DNA from: Parasponia andersonii
Taxonomy: Eukaryota; Streptophyta; Magnoliopsida; Rosales; Cannabaceae
Length of the DNA: 64,000 bases
Direction: 5' to 3'
NCBI GenBank assembly: GCA_002914805.1
Contig: JXTB01000043.1
Location: 1,258,860 to 1,322,859 of the forward strand
Numbering within the stretch: position 1 is the first letter of the stretch; each line of letters starts with the position of its first letter. A program made the position numbers and the translations under genes. Positions 43,731 through 54,910 of the stretch are shown here, in pieces. Below the pieces are notes generated by a model. That model was not told the origin of the DNA and searched no databases. It was given only the letters and a program-made list of their open reading frames with translations.

Positions 43731-44247
43731 GTGTATGGCACAAATGGTCTCTGACTATCCAATGTATGACAATTTAGTCCTAAAGTTTTAATTTTGACAA
43801 TTAAACTCTTGAACTTTTTGGTTTACAAAAATTATTATTGAAATTTCTGATCAAAAAACAATAACGTGAGGAGCACGATATAAAATCTTAAACTATATTT
43901 AAAGGAAAATAAACTAAATAAAAGGATTTAAAGAGAAGAAAATATATATTATTTGTATTTTTTTTAAGGTTTTTTGTGCTGCAAATTTAATATATGTATA
44001 TTTTTTGTGATTGTTCATTTTTATACTTGAAATTTCAAAATTACATGCCAAATATATGTTCGAATGTCACCACTACTTCTCAGGTGTGTTTTTAGTCAAA
44101 AATTTAATAATAGGTTGTATTTTAGATAATCTAGATACCAAATTGCTATAAATCAGAAAATTCAGGAGCCTAATTGCTATAATTTTAAAATTTGAGAATC
44201 AAATTGCCGCAGGTTCGATAGTTCAGGGACCATATGTGCCATTAAAC
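43731..44247. mobile_element. Mutator-like MITE 2 (517 bp), same family as MITE 1
   Basis: Ends ATGGCACAAATGGTC (left) and ATGGCACATATGGTCC (reverse complement of right) match MITE 1. Nine T residues flank both sides (43722-43730 and 44248-44256), consistent with a 9-bp target duplication in a T tract. The interior resembles MITE 1 in places (for example GTTTAGTATTTTAGATAAT-like and AATTGCTATAA words). Begins 213 bases after MITE 1's right target duplication. Confidence 0.8.
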
Positions 44248-44256
44248 TTTTTTTTT

Positions 44257-45300
44257 CTCCTAGATGATAACATAAAAATTTTGTTCATTAAAAAATGATA
44301 GATATATTCCTCGTTAATAATTTACAAAAAAAACTCAAATGATATTTATTTCTTAAACTTAATTACTCTTAGCATTATTTTGATCGTCTCTCCACTCTCA
44401 ATCATTACACACTGGTATTTATTTTTCTTTAGTCACACAAAGTCTCACCATCTTTATATTCGTGCTTTCTAATATAATTTTACATATACGATGAATGACT
44501 TTATTAGTTCTTAAGCTAAAGAGAAAGTATTACTTTAATTCATAAATTTTAAATTGTATCATATTGGTTATTAAACTATTAAAAATATTTTATTTTCATC
44601 TTTTTGCTATACATTCTGTTTGATTTTTAACAGAATAAACATATGAGTTACATTTCTCATTCTATATTAGTGATTTTAATAAAATATCATATTTTAAAAA
44701 ATTTTATATTGCATTAGTATCTAATGTGCGACTAATTTTTGTTCAACCAGTTATTTTTAAGCCAGTTTAATTCATGTTATAATCTCTTTCTGTTATTAGA
44801 CAATGCTTTCACATATAAAATAAGTAAAACAAAATAGTAAATTGTTTCACGTGATCATTTTGTTTATAATAAAATGAAATATATAACAAAAGGGCTTTAA
44901 GTCTAAAATGATTTTTTCTAATAATTTAAGGACCAAATTATAGTTTAAAGACCAAATAAGATTTTTATCATAATTTAGGGACCAATAAAATTATTTATAC
45001 TTATGTATCAGTTTTATAGCAACAGTACAATAAGTTCGTATTTCTAGTATATGAGTATATAAATATATTTATATCTTTTATATATTAAAATTTATTTATT
45101 TTTAATCTATGGCTCCATTGTGATTTATATATTTATTTATTTTGTATAATTTTGAAGAGTAAAAAAAAAAAAAAAACCTTCTTTCTAGGGTTTTATTTAA
45201 ATGCAACTTCATACTAAAACGATGAATTAACCTAGTTTCCATAGTCGATACATAATACTCGTGTCTGTTTTCCCTCCTTTTTAAGTTATAATAACTATGA
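44257..45300. other. AT-rich intergenic DNA upstream of the Mdm35-like gene
   Basis: No gene. Between about 44500 and 45000 the words GGACCAAATTATAGTTTAAAG and their loose inverse suggest another old inverted-repeat element, too decayed to delimit. Confidence 0.4.
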
Positions 45301-45362
45301 AGTCTTATTGTTAGCAGCAGCTGGGATCTGGCCGCCAGCCATCGTGGGGACTGGGGATATCG

Positions 45363-45816
45363 ATGGGTATCCTAAGGAAAGACAAGAAAAGCGCAGACTC
45401 ATCCTCTACTTCTTCCACATCTCCTTGTGCAAATCTCAGAACTGCTTACCACAATTGCTTCAACAGGTTTCTCTTTTCTTTTTTTTTTTTTTTTTCTTTT
45501 TTCCTCAATTTGAACTTTTTTAAGTGTATTTTGTTGTAAATTGTGATCATTTTTATAGATGGTATTCAGAAAAGTTCGTAAAAGGTCAATGGGACAAAGA
45601 GGAATGTGTCTCTGAGTGGCGCAAATACAAAGCTTGTCTCTCTGTATGTTTCTTTGTTCTTTCTTTTCTTTTTTTTTTTTTTTTTTAAATTTTAAAGATT
45701 TAATACAATTTAGTTATCTATATATTTATTTTCGTCAGGAGCACTTGGAAGATAAACATTTGACTCGTTTCTTAGACGCTGAAGAATCGGTGGATTATAG
45801 CGGTATATCTCGCTAG
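45363..45816 (+). CDS. Mdm35/TRIAP1-like twin CX9C protein of the mitochondrial intermembrane space
   Basis: Three exons: 45363-45466, 45559-45643, 45739-45816, joining in phase to 88 codons. Starts MGILRKDKKSADSSS. The first CX9C is C-ANLRTAYHN-C followed by FNRWYSEKFVKGQWD; the second is C-VSEWRKYKA-C followed by LSEHLEDKHLTRFL. This is the helical hairpin fold with two disulfides. In yeast and human, Mdm35/TRIAP1 binds Ups/PRELI proteins, protects them from degradation and so supports phosphatidic acid and cardiolipin transport; import depends on Mia40 oxidation. The plant homolog as I recall is At4g33100. It lies between the two APM1 copies, convergent with copy B (402 bases apart). Both introns are short with poly-T tracts. 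The gene is easily missed because its exons are small. Confidence 0.92.
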
Positions 45817-46218
45817 TTGTTGATTTCGGAGAATGTAATACTAAGTTAAAGTGCTAAAATAATTATTTTCTCACTCTTTAATTATAGCTCAAAGAATATG
45901 TACTATTATTATCTGTACTTCTATTCATAATTTGCAAGTAATTGAGGAGGAAAATGAAATTGTTGCTTTTACCAAAGGGCTTCACAGATTAGGGAGTCTT
46001 GTGGGAAAACGTTAATGATTTAAAACAATCTCACATTTTGATCATTTCATTAGTAACACATAACACCATGCATTAACACTAACACTGAATCATAACGCTC
46101 TGTACAAAGGAATATAGGAAAAGCATATTTATAGTTTTATTACGTTAGGATTAGTGGAGCCTTAATGTTTCATTGTCGTTTAGGATTAACTTTTATTGTA
46201 TACACAACACAAGTCAAC

Positions 46219-46456
46219 CTAGTAGTTGTATGTCAACTGGTCCAGAGTCTCATCAAGATGCTCCTCATTTTGAACACTTTGAACCCAGTTGGCATTAATA
46301 TGCACCCGCTCAATGCTCTGCTTCAAGGTTCTAGCCATTGACGGCTTGGTGCGGCTTGCAAAGAACTCCTCTATTTCCTCAGCCTTCTCTATTGAAGCAA
46401 ACTGTTGGAGAAGGTGTTCAGAAAAATGAGTGAAAGTCGAAAGAGAAGATATATAC

Positions 46457-46531
<75 letters not shown>

Positions 46532-49500
46532 AAACCGGTGATACAATTGCATTGATGAAGCGAGTTATTAAATATCCAGAACCCCAGGTTTTTGAGATGT
46601 ACTCCCAGTTATCCTACATTCAAAGCAGGGAAAATAAAATTACTAATACCAACTTCTTTTAAATTTTTGTATTGTGAAATAACATGTCTCTTGAAATGAA
46701 CAGTAAGGAAGGTGATTATGTTTTTACAGGTAACAGGATCAGTGCTCGGTGGTATAGTATAGACTTTTTACCTTCAACCACGTCCAAGCTGTTTCACGTC
46801 CTTGCTTACTTACAGCAAGTCCCAAAACAGCATCTTGACTACGAACCTGCACGAAATCTCTGTATTCAGCTCCAAAATACTACACTCTTAACATTCTCTG
46901 TAAGAAATTTTCGACTGGGACTAACGAATATGTTGATTCTAAATTTTACCTCAGCGGACAGCAGATAGTTGAGAACTTCCAATACTATGCTCGGATCCGG
47001 ACAAGATGCCAGTGAACCTACAGAGGCAGAATATAACATAATTGCAATAATTGCTGGAGAGATAGACATGTCATGAATTCAACAAATTGTTCTTAGTTAA
47101 GATCTGAATTACTTAAAATGCGAGTTTTCTCCTGGCTCAGATCACTCTCTCGATAGATTCTCAGAAGGGATTCATAACCCGATCTGTTCACTGCACTAGT
47201 TCTCTGCATTACAGCCACATATGTTACCTGCAAAGTGAAAATCATAGTCCAAAATGAATATAAATTGGGGTCTAAATAGGTAAGTAGAAATGGCAACTGA
47301 AGATGTTCGACGACCTTTCTTAAATCAGGAGGAAGGAGTGGCGTGTTTCGGTCATTTAAGAATATATTGAAACGCCAACTTGCTTCATTCAGCGTTTGAC
47401 CATGTCCATATACAGCAAGGGCATTCAAAACTTCTCCCCTCAACATTGCATCTAAGTGGCTCTCTCCAGCTCTAGGCTGCCAACCAAGCTTCCTGATCCA
47501 AATCCGAACACGACCAAGAAAGTAAACAACTAAATGAAAAAAAACAAGAAATGAATCTCATCTTCTTGATGTTCTTCGTAAGTTTCAAATGCGCCCTTCC
47601 AAATTCAACTTCACCGCCACCTATACCCTCATAATGCAGCTGCTCTAAAGCTGATTGCTACGATCACGTTATGTATGACTAGTCTATCTTAGAATGTAAT
47701 TTTACACGAGTCATGAACATTATGCAACAAAATTCATGATCTTATCACAGAAGTTAATGAACAAAACATGTAAATAGTTCAAATATTCCTAGGACCGTCA
47801 GAATGATTTGTTTATGAATGTGGGTATGCATGTATGAAACAAATAAATCAGTGAACAAATGAATAAATGAGATGCAGCTGACTTCACATGATCATCCATC
47901 TTAAAAGCGACAGAGCAAGTTCAATTATTTAAGTCAATTCAGAAAAGGAAAGAAATACTTGGCTACGGTGAATCTTCCATGTATGAAAGAACTTACTCTG
48001 CAGAATTTTTGAAGAGGGTAATAAAAAATTGTTTGATGGAATCCAGCAGCTCAGGTACGGCATCAGCTACAATACTTTCTAGTCTATAACTTACCTGTTA
48101 ATGGTGAGTGACAGAATTAGTACTAAGCTACTATGTTGAAATGATCTGACATAGGATTTAGAGGTGAAGGTTACAGTAATCAAGTTAGACAGCACGGTAT
48201 AGTCAAGTTCCTCCCCGTAAGAACTCATCAAGGTAAGCAAAGAGATAAAAGACTGCTGGCGAGCCATACAAAGAGCAAAGGAATCATCCAAAATCCCTGT
48301 TTAACATAACCCTAATTAAGCCACTCAACTTCACAACCAACATCATAAAGCATAAGTGGGTGACAACATCAAAATTACCGTATCTGTCTGTTGCAGATAA
48401 GTACTTGTTCTCTATTGCATATCTTAGTCTAGCTGCAAGGTCTTCATCATATTTCACTCTGTAGAAACCAGTCTGATCAACATTAACTTTTATCCAACTG
48501 TGTGACGGACTGTATCCATCACCTTTGCCTCCAGTTGCAGCCTCTGCAAGGCTGAATACGTTCATATCGAGAGTTCCAGACTCTGTCTCTAGTAGGAAAC
48601 TTTTGCGGTTGTCATACGAGCCACGGCATAATGTTATTGGGACAATCCACTGGCCATCCCCATGGGAACCACTCAACAAGAATTGTGACTGTCATTTATA
48701 ACATTTCAACAATAAGATCTCTGTATGTTCCCAAACATCTAAACAAAATTAAGGAACTTAATAATTGTTGAACATGCACTAAGGTTAGGGAAATCAGACA
48801 AAAAGACCTGCTCAAACTCCAATTTCTGATCTTTGACTTTGACAGAGACAACTGGGTATCCTTTTTGCTTCGTCCATGAATTCATTAGCCTGTTTACAGG
48901 TTCACCAGATCCTTCCTCAAGGGCAGCCCATAAATGTTCTGTCTTTGCATTTGAGGAAGCGTGCCTTTCTATGTATAAAGCAAGTGACCACTGATGTGAA
49001 AACAGCACAACAGAAACATATAAAATGAGCATTCCTTAGACTCCCTGTTCTTACTGAACCATTGCATAACTTGTGAAACTCCTCAAGTTTAGGACACGTT
49101 TCTCAGCTTTGTCCATTAAGGGAAATAGTTCATTTTTATTCATTATCATTATTATTAATTATTTTTTTTATAAAAGGAACTATATAGAGCTCCAAATTTC
49201 AGAAAGACCTTAACTTAAACAAGAGAAAGAACAAACCAAGACATAACCAACCTGAAAGCATTCGGCACCAATGTAGCTTTGTAGCATACGTATAACAGAA
49301 GCACCTTTTTTATAACTAATTGCATCAAATATTTCCTCGATCTCAGATGCATGCTTAACCTCCACCTGGATAGAAAAGTACAATCAAAAAGGAAATACGG
49401 TGAAAACACACAAATGTTAGTCTCCTTACACTTGGAATATACCTCGATCGGGTGAGATCCTTCGAGTGCATCCAGTCTAAGACCCTCTATAGATTCATCA

Positions 49501-52500
49501 AGAAACTGAGTCCATACTTTCCACTCCGGGAACAAGCTATCAGTCGCTAAATAGCTCACCTAAATGACCTCAGAAAAGTTAATTTATTTGAAATACATAA
49601 ATATGTCCTGTGGTGCAAGGTATAAGTACAACATATAAACAAATGTAGCACAAAACATATACCCATGTTGCAAATCCCTCATTCAGCCATAAATGTGTCC
49701 ACCATTCCATTGTTACGAGATTGCCAAACCACTGATGTGCAAGTTCATGAGCTACAACAGTTGCAACCTTTTACAGCAGCCAAACAAACATTTCATGGAG
49801 TGTGATTTTTCAATGAATCAAAATCAATGGAGAAACTATACGCCAGCAGCAAAAACAGTATTCAGAAAATTCACATTACCCTTTGCTTGTTGGCAGCTGC
49901 AGAATGCTGATCATCATAGAGCAAAGCTGTTTCACGATATGTAACCAAACCATAATTCTCCATGGCCCCAAAAGCAAAATCAGGGATGGCAACCATATCC
50001 AATTTGGGCAAAGAATATGGCACATCAAAGTATCTGCAGAACTTGTCATTGTAAATATATTAATCAAAAGGAAGAAAAATCACAATTGAAATGACTAAAC
50101 CAACTAACATATGTACAGAGTGAGTGTGTATACATATATGTATACAGTAACGGTTGGTTTGAGAAATGAGCACTGCATAATAGTCAGTATATTCAGTTTT
50201 GTGAATGAGAAAATGTACTCTTTGTATAACTCAAGTGTCTTGACAGCAACATGCAATGCAAACTTTCCTTGGTCTGCCTTACCAACTTGACAATACACTC
50301 GAACTTTAACCCCTGTGACGAAGATGTAATATAACACTATCAATGACCGTTCCTGGTTCCACCGGAAACAAAGGGGGAGAAAAAAAAAACAGTCGAATGA
50401 CAGAAGAATTCCCAAATGTGAACTGAAGAAATTCAACTATCATGGTCGTGGTGCTAGTTCAAGAAAAGCCAGAACTGACGGCAAGTGCATTGAAATGATC
50501 ACCATTGTCAACATTTCAGCATCAAGTTGCTGCTTCCTTTGAGGCATAAACTAATTTTTATAATTGCAAGAGGGATAGCTTTCTCTTTGAGTGTACACGT
50601 CTCATACCACCTTGATCTTTTCTTTTAATCACTCAGATCCACTTGCACATGTTTCCCTCAAAACTCTCACCCCTTCACGACAGACAAATTTTTCCTCTCA
50701 AAGATTAGTTACTTTCTTATTTGAGAATTGATACCGAGTATATCTTACCATCAGACGTATGATCCTCCACATAATCAAGCAAGCCAACAACAAAGGCCAC
50801 CAAATACGTAGACATTATTGGTGTTTCTTGATATGATACTGTCTTGATTTTTCCATTCACTTTCTCGTCAATGACTGGCATGTTGGAAAGGGCTACTAAA
50901 TCAGACGGTACATCCAATGTAATCTTGAATGTAGCCTGTAAATCCAGGAGAAGAGAACAATGAACCAACGTAGCATACTGGCATCAAGCATGCAGTTATT
51001 TGAACCAAAACATGTCAAACAATCAAATATTCTATGTTGTCGTGCAAATGAAGAAAGCAATTATAACTGTCTTAGGATCAAACTTCTATTTGCAATGAAA
51101 ACACAGAACACGTTAAGAAAACAAGATGTATAATATATCAAGTGATACATGGTGTGCTAACAGAATTTGGGGGAGAGAAAGAGAGGGAAGGAGGGAGAGA
51201 TGGAGAGACCTTGCAAGCTGGCTCATCCCAACAAGGAAAGCACTGCCTCGCATCAGCTGGTTCAAACTGTGAAACTGCCATATTCTTCTTCTCACCATTA
51301 TGCTCGTATGTACTTTACAAAAGGAGTAACAAGTCAAACTTATACAGACGTAACACTAATGATATCTATGCATATATGTTCCAATAAACATGCAAAGTAT
51401 GTAGTTTCCATACTTATTCAATAAACCTAACAATTGAACAACTGGTAATCTTACTTGGGTTTTATTGTGGGTTTCCAATAAAACTGACAAAATCAAGACA
51501 CAAGAACTTTGAATAATTATATTCAACTACCTTCTATAGAAACCTTTCATCTCGTCATTTAAAACCCCTTCAAACTCGATAGCCAAAACCCCCTCTCCAA
51601 TAGGGAGCGTCTTCAAAAACTCCAACACCAAAATCCCATCCTCTTCAAAGACTTCTACTTTCGAAGGCTTGAAGACCTGTACATGAGTTCAGTCACTCGA
51701 AAAATTCAGCTAAAAGCTCCAATTAGTATCCTCAAATTACACAAAAGTGATAAAATGAACAATAAAAGGTTGGCCCCCGAAACGGCAATAGTAGTACTCC
51801 TGATGATCTAATCTCTTCTCTGCGGCCTCTTAGGAACCATCTAAAAAAATTCGAAATAGCAGTAGTAATACTCCACATGATATTTCCAGCTAAAAGAATA
51901 CTCCACAAGATATTTCCTCTTCTCTGCAGTCTCTAATCAACCATTGAAGAGAGTTCAAAAAGATTATATCGATTAAATTCCATTTGCATGCCCGTTTAAT
52001 AAAACACATATTTAAATGTAGAAATCAATAATATTGAAAGCACTTTTGAATACCCAAAATTCCCAAAGAGAAAATAGAGAACTAAAATTTGAGGAAAATG
52101 CTTTGATCAAGACTTTCGCTTTCTCACTCGAAACTTTCGACCTTGAAAAAATTATAAAAAAAAAACTTCGTATATTGGGTTGAATATAAAAATTGATGGA
52201 GGTTCTCTGCAATTTCTACGGAACCAAACAGAGCACTTAACCGACGAAAGCTCTTCATCTGACTATTTCCCTATCACATTCCAGCTAATCGCAAAAAATT
52301 ATCAGTGCAGAGGAACTGCAGTACCAAACTTCAGAACCTATATAAACAAACTTGGGTCATGGAAATCCACTACTGAAAACCCCTTTCTATTATTTTCTTT
52401 TCTTTTTCTTTTTCCAACCCATAAGACAGTAAATTGTTATAAATAAAGAAAAAAAAAAAAACGAGAAGAATAGAAAATTGTGTACCTTGGAAAATTTTCC

Positions 52501-52701
52501 AGTGGTGAACGATATGGAGCTGGTATTTACAGACAGCTTGGCAGCATTGAGAACGATGAAGCGGGTATCGGCAACGACATCGAGGTCGATGGCGACGGAG
52601 CCGGTGAATTTGCAGGATCTGAGGTCTGGTTTGAGACTTATATCGTATCTTTTGGGGACGACGAATTTCGGGAGCCGGGGCTGGCCTTTGAACTGCTCCA
52701 T
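46219..52701 (-). CDS. APM1: aminopeptidase M1-like (M1 family), copy B
   Basis: Nineteen exons from 5' to 3': 52701-52486, 51676-51531, 51312-51210, 50935-50749, 50312-50219, 50033-49880, 49767-49663, 49559-49443, 49365-49252, 48990-48808, 48688-48379, 48296-48175, 48094-47997, 47492-47315, 47227-47113, 47017-46950, 46846-46772, 46613-46536, 46401-46219. They join to 881 codons. Starts [13 protein letters not shown]. The zinc site HELAH (307-311), Glu330, GAMEN (271-275) and Tyr392 are all present, so an active peptidase is expected. Odd points: the residue before GAMEN is Phe270, where copy A and the family have Ala; exon 11 is 12 bases shorter than in copy A and exon 19 is 6 bases shorter. 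All other exons are equal in length to those of copy A. Role as for copy A by homology; division of labour is unknown. Confidence 0.95.
46461..46530. repeat. TA/GA compound microsatellite at the donor side of APM1-B intron 18
   Basis: (TA)n to about 46488 and (GA)n 46489-46530. On the gene strand, intron 18 begins GTTTG and then runs straight into (CT)n, so the repeat starts six bases after the splice junction. The matching intron of copy A has only a short CTCTCTCT at the same place. Confidence 0.9.
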
Positions 52702-52752
52702 TTTGTTTTTGGGGGGGTTGATCTTGGAGATGAAAAGAGCGGGAATGGTAGT

Positions 52753-52760
52753 TATTTATA
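52753..52760 (-). promoter_or_regulatory. probable TATA box of APM1 copy B
   Basis: The gene strand reads TATAAATA, 52 bases before the start codon (52701). It is the best TATA consensus near this start; the short resulting leader is unusual but possible. Confidence 0.45.
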
Positions 52761-54910
52761 GATTCAAAGCTTCAAAACGACGCTTGTTTGGGTGATGACT
52801 TGAGTCCTACGCTAACCATGGATGATGCCTATTTTGCATTTTGTATTTTTTTTTTAATGAGTAATGATAAAAGCCCTAATATCTTACTCTAAAAACTTTC
52901 CACAAGAGAGTTGCATTTATTTTGACTACTATTTTTTTTTTAAAACTAGACCACATCTTGTGGCCGAAAATGATGACATATTCACTAGAATAAGTTTTTA
53001 GTGCAATATTTTAGTGTTTCAATTATTACTCTTGTATTTTTACTTATTTACCTATGTTAAAAAAAACTATAATTATTCAACCACTCTTTTTCTCCTCTCA
53101 TGTCTCTTGATATGTGAACTCTGTTTTAATAATATTATTAGTTTGCAAGTTAACAGAGTCTATATGTTCAGTATCGAGACACGAAAGTGAGAAAAAAAAG
53201 TGAATTTATTATTCCTTTCTTAGGTCATAACAAAAAAAGAAAGTTAAAAACTAATTGAAGCATTATATATCATTATGAATTTTACGTGAGTCTCACTACA
53301 ATGGAAGGTCGTGATTTCATTGTATAAACGTACGTATATGCTTAACATTTTGAAATTAAAAGGAAAAACAGTTGAATTCAACAAGGAAATCTCATTCATA
53401 TATTCCAATTTAGCTAAAAATCTTGTTTCCATTAGGACTTAGTAGTTGGATTTACGAGAATAACATTTTTTAACTTTTATTCTTCTTTACTATCACAAAT
53501 TATTGGTAGATAAGTTTGGAGGTAAGAGATCATTAACAATCGTAAAAAACAAAAAAGTTGATGAGAATATGAGAATCTGAAGAGCCTCCTTCAAGGGTTC
53601 AGGTGAACTCACATCATTTCGTGCGAATAGTTGAACTTGATATGTGAGGCAGAATAACTTTTGGGGCGAAATAAATGGCTTTTTATATATAAGGAATCGG
53701 GTTCTCATGCGTTTATTACTAGATAAATTGTACTTCCAGGTGCTCTGCCCAGCTAGCAACGCCAATTAACTCGAAGGAAAAAAAGGGGAAAAAAAGTTGA
53801 GAGCTCAGACCTGAATTCTTCTTCCTATTTTGTTTTATTGACATTATTTAACATTTTTTGAAAAGATTTATACTTCTTAAGAAAATGAGTTTGGAATATG
53901 AAACATTGGATTCTGATCATATTTATTCCTGGCTTTCTTGTTAACTTTCTGGGTTTTTACGTTATTCTCCTCGAACAAATGTACTATGCACGATTCCTAG
54001 TGATAATAATATTGTTTGATTTGTGTTCTTTCAAACACTATGTCATCAACACCTACCATTGATTTCAAAATTATTAAGATAATGTTTGTTAACGCCAGCT
54101 GTTATTAATAGTATTGTTTTTCTTTCAACCACTAGAGAGACATATATCACCATAAAATATTACAAGATTTTGTAATCTATAAATAACGTAAATATTTCGC
54201 ATTTGACAACAAATTTTCATGATTTCGCCCGAAATGAAAAAAGGATAGTGTCTTAGAAATGTTTTGTCACTAATCATTCAATACTGGTGTTATCATTTCT
54301 AATCCCAATTTTAGCTTATCGAGTGATGTGTCATTTTGTGACATTTGCAAATCAAATGACCAATTAAAAGAAAAGAGGGTAATACACCCAAATAGTCTTC
54401 TACACCCAAAGACAAACAAAAAAAAGGCCTTGGAGAAGCATGACATTCCTGTTTCCTAATTTTTTGTGCTGATTAGTTATTTGTATATTTTTTAGGATAC
54501 CACCAAATTCAAAAATTTAGAGCTAAGTATCCAATTTATTTAATGACAAAAAAAAATGCAGCATATTTCACGACTAAAACTAAAAAAAATGAGTATTTAG
54601 TTCTAACTTTGAAAACATAAACACCTGCTTAAACCAATACCTAATTTATTTTCTCTAGATAATATATACAAATTGAAAGATTAATGGGCTCTGCCAGTCA
54701 AATGAGCTGTACAAAGAATAACTTTCTAAAATAAAATACATGTGGAAGTGGAACATCTATTTTATTTCTCAAGGCAGAATTTCACAAAGTAGGCAAATAG
54801 TTCGAGTCACTTGACTCTAGTGAAAATGAGATGCAGTGCAGTTCAGCACTATAAAAGCAACCCCTCGAACTACAAATGACGAGGACCTCTCGAAATGGAG
54901 CTTCGGTTAT
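52761..54910. other. intergenic DNA between APM1 copy B and the methyltransferase
   Basis: AT-rich; no coding region or repeat stands out. I looked here for remains of a second Mdm35-like gene, expected if APM1 and its neighbour were duplicated together, and saw none. Confidence 0.5.

Noticed and set aside
46219..46533. Long minus-strand ORF starting inside the microsatellite
   Set aside because: The N-terminal part (Leu-Ser and Tyr-Ile runs) is translated repeat in intron 18; only the part from 46401 down is exon 19 of APM1-B.
52761..54910. Possible remnant of a second Mdm35-like gene
   Set aside because: Expected under one duplication model, but I found no CX9C or flanking exon similarity by eye; a sensitive alignment could still find one.
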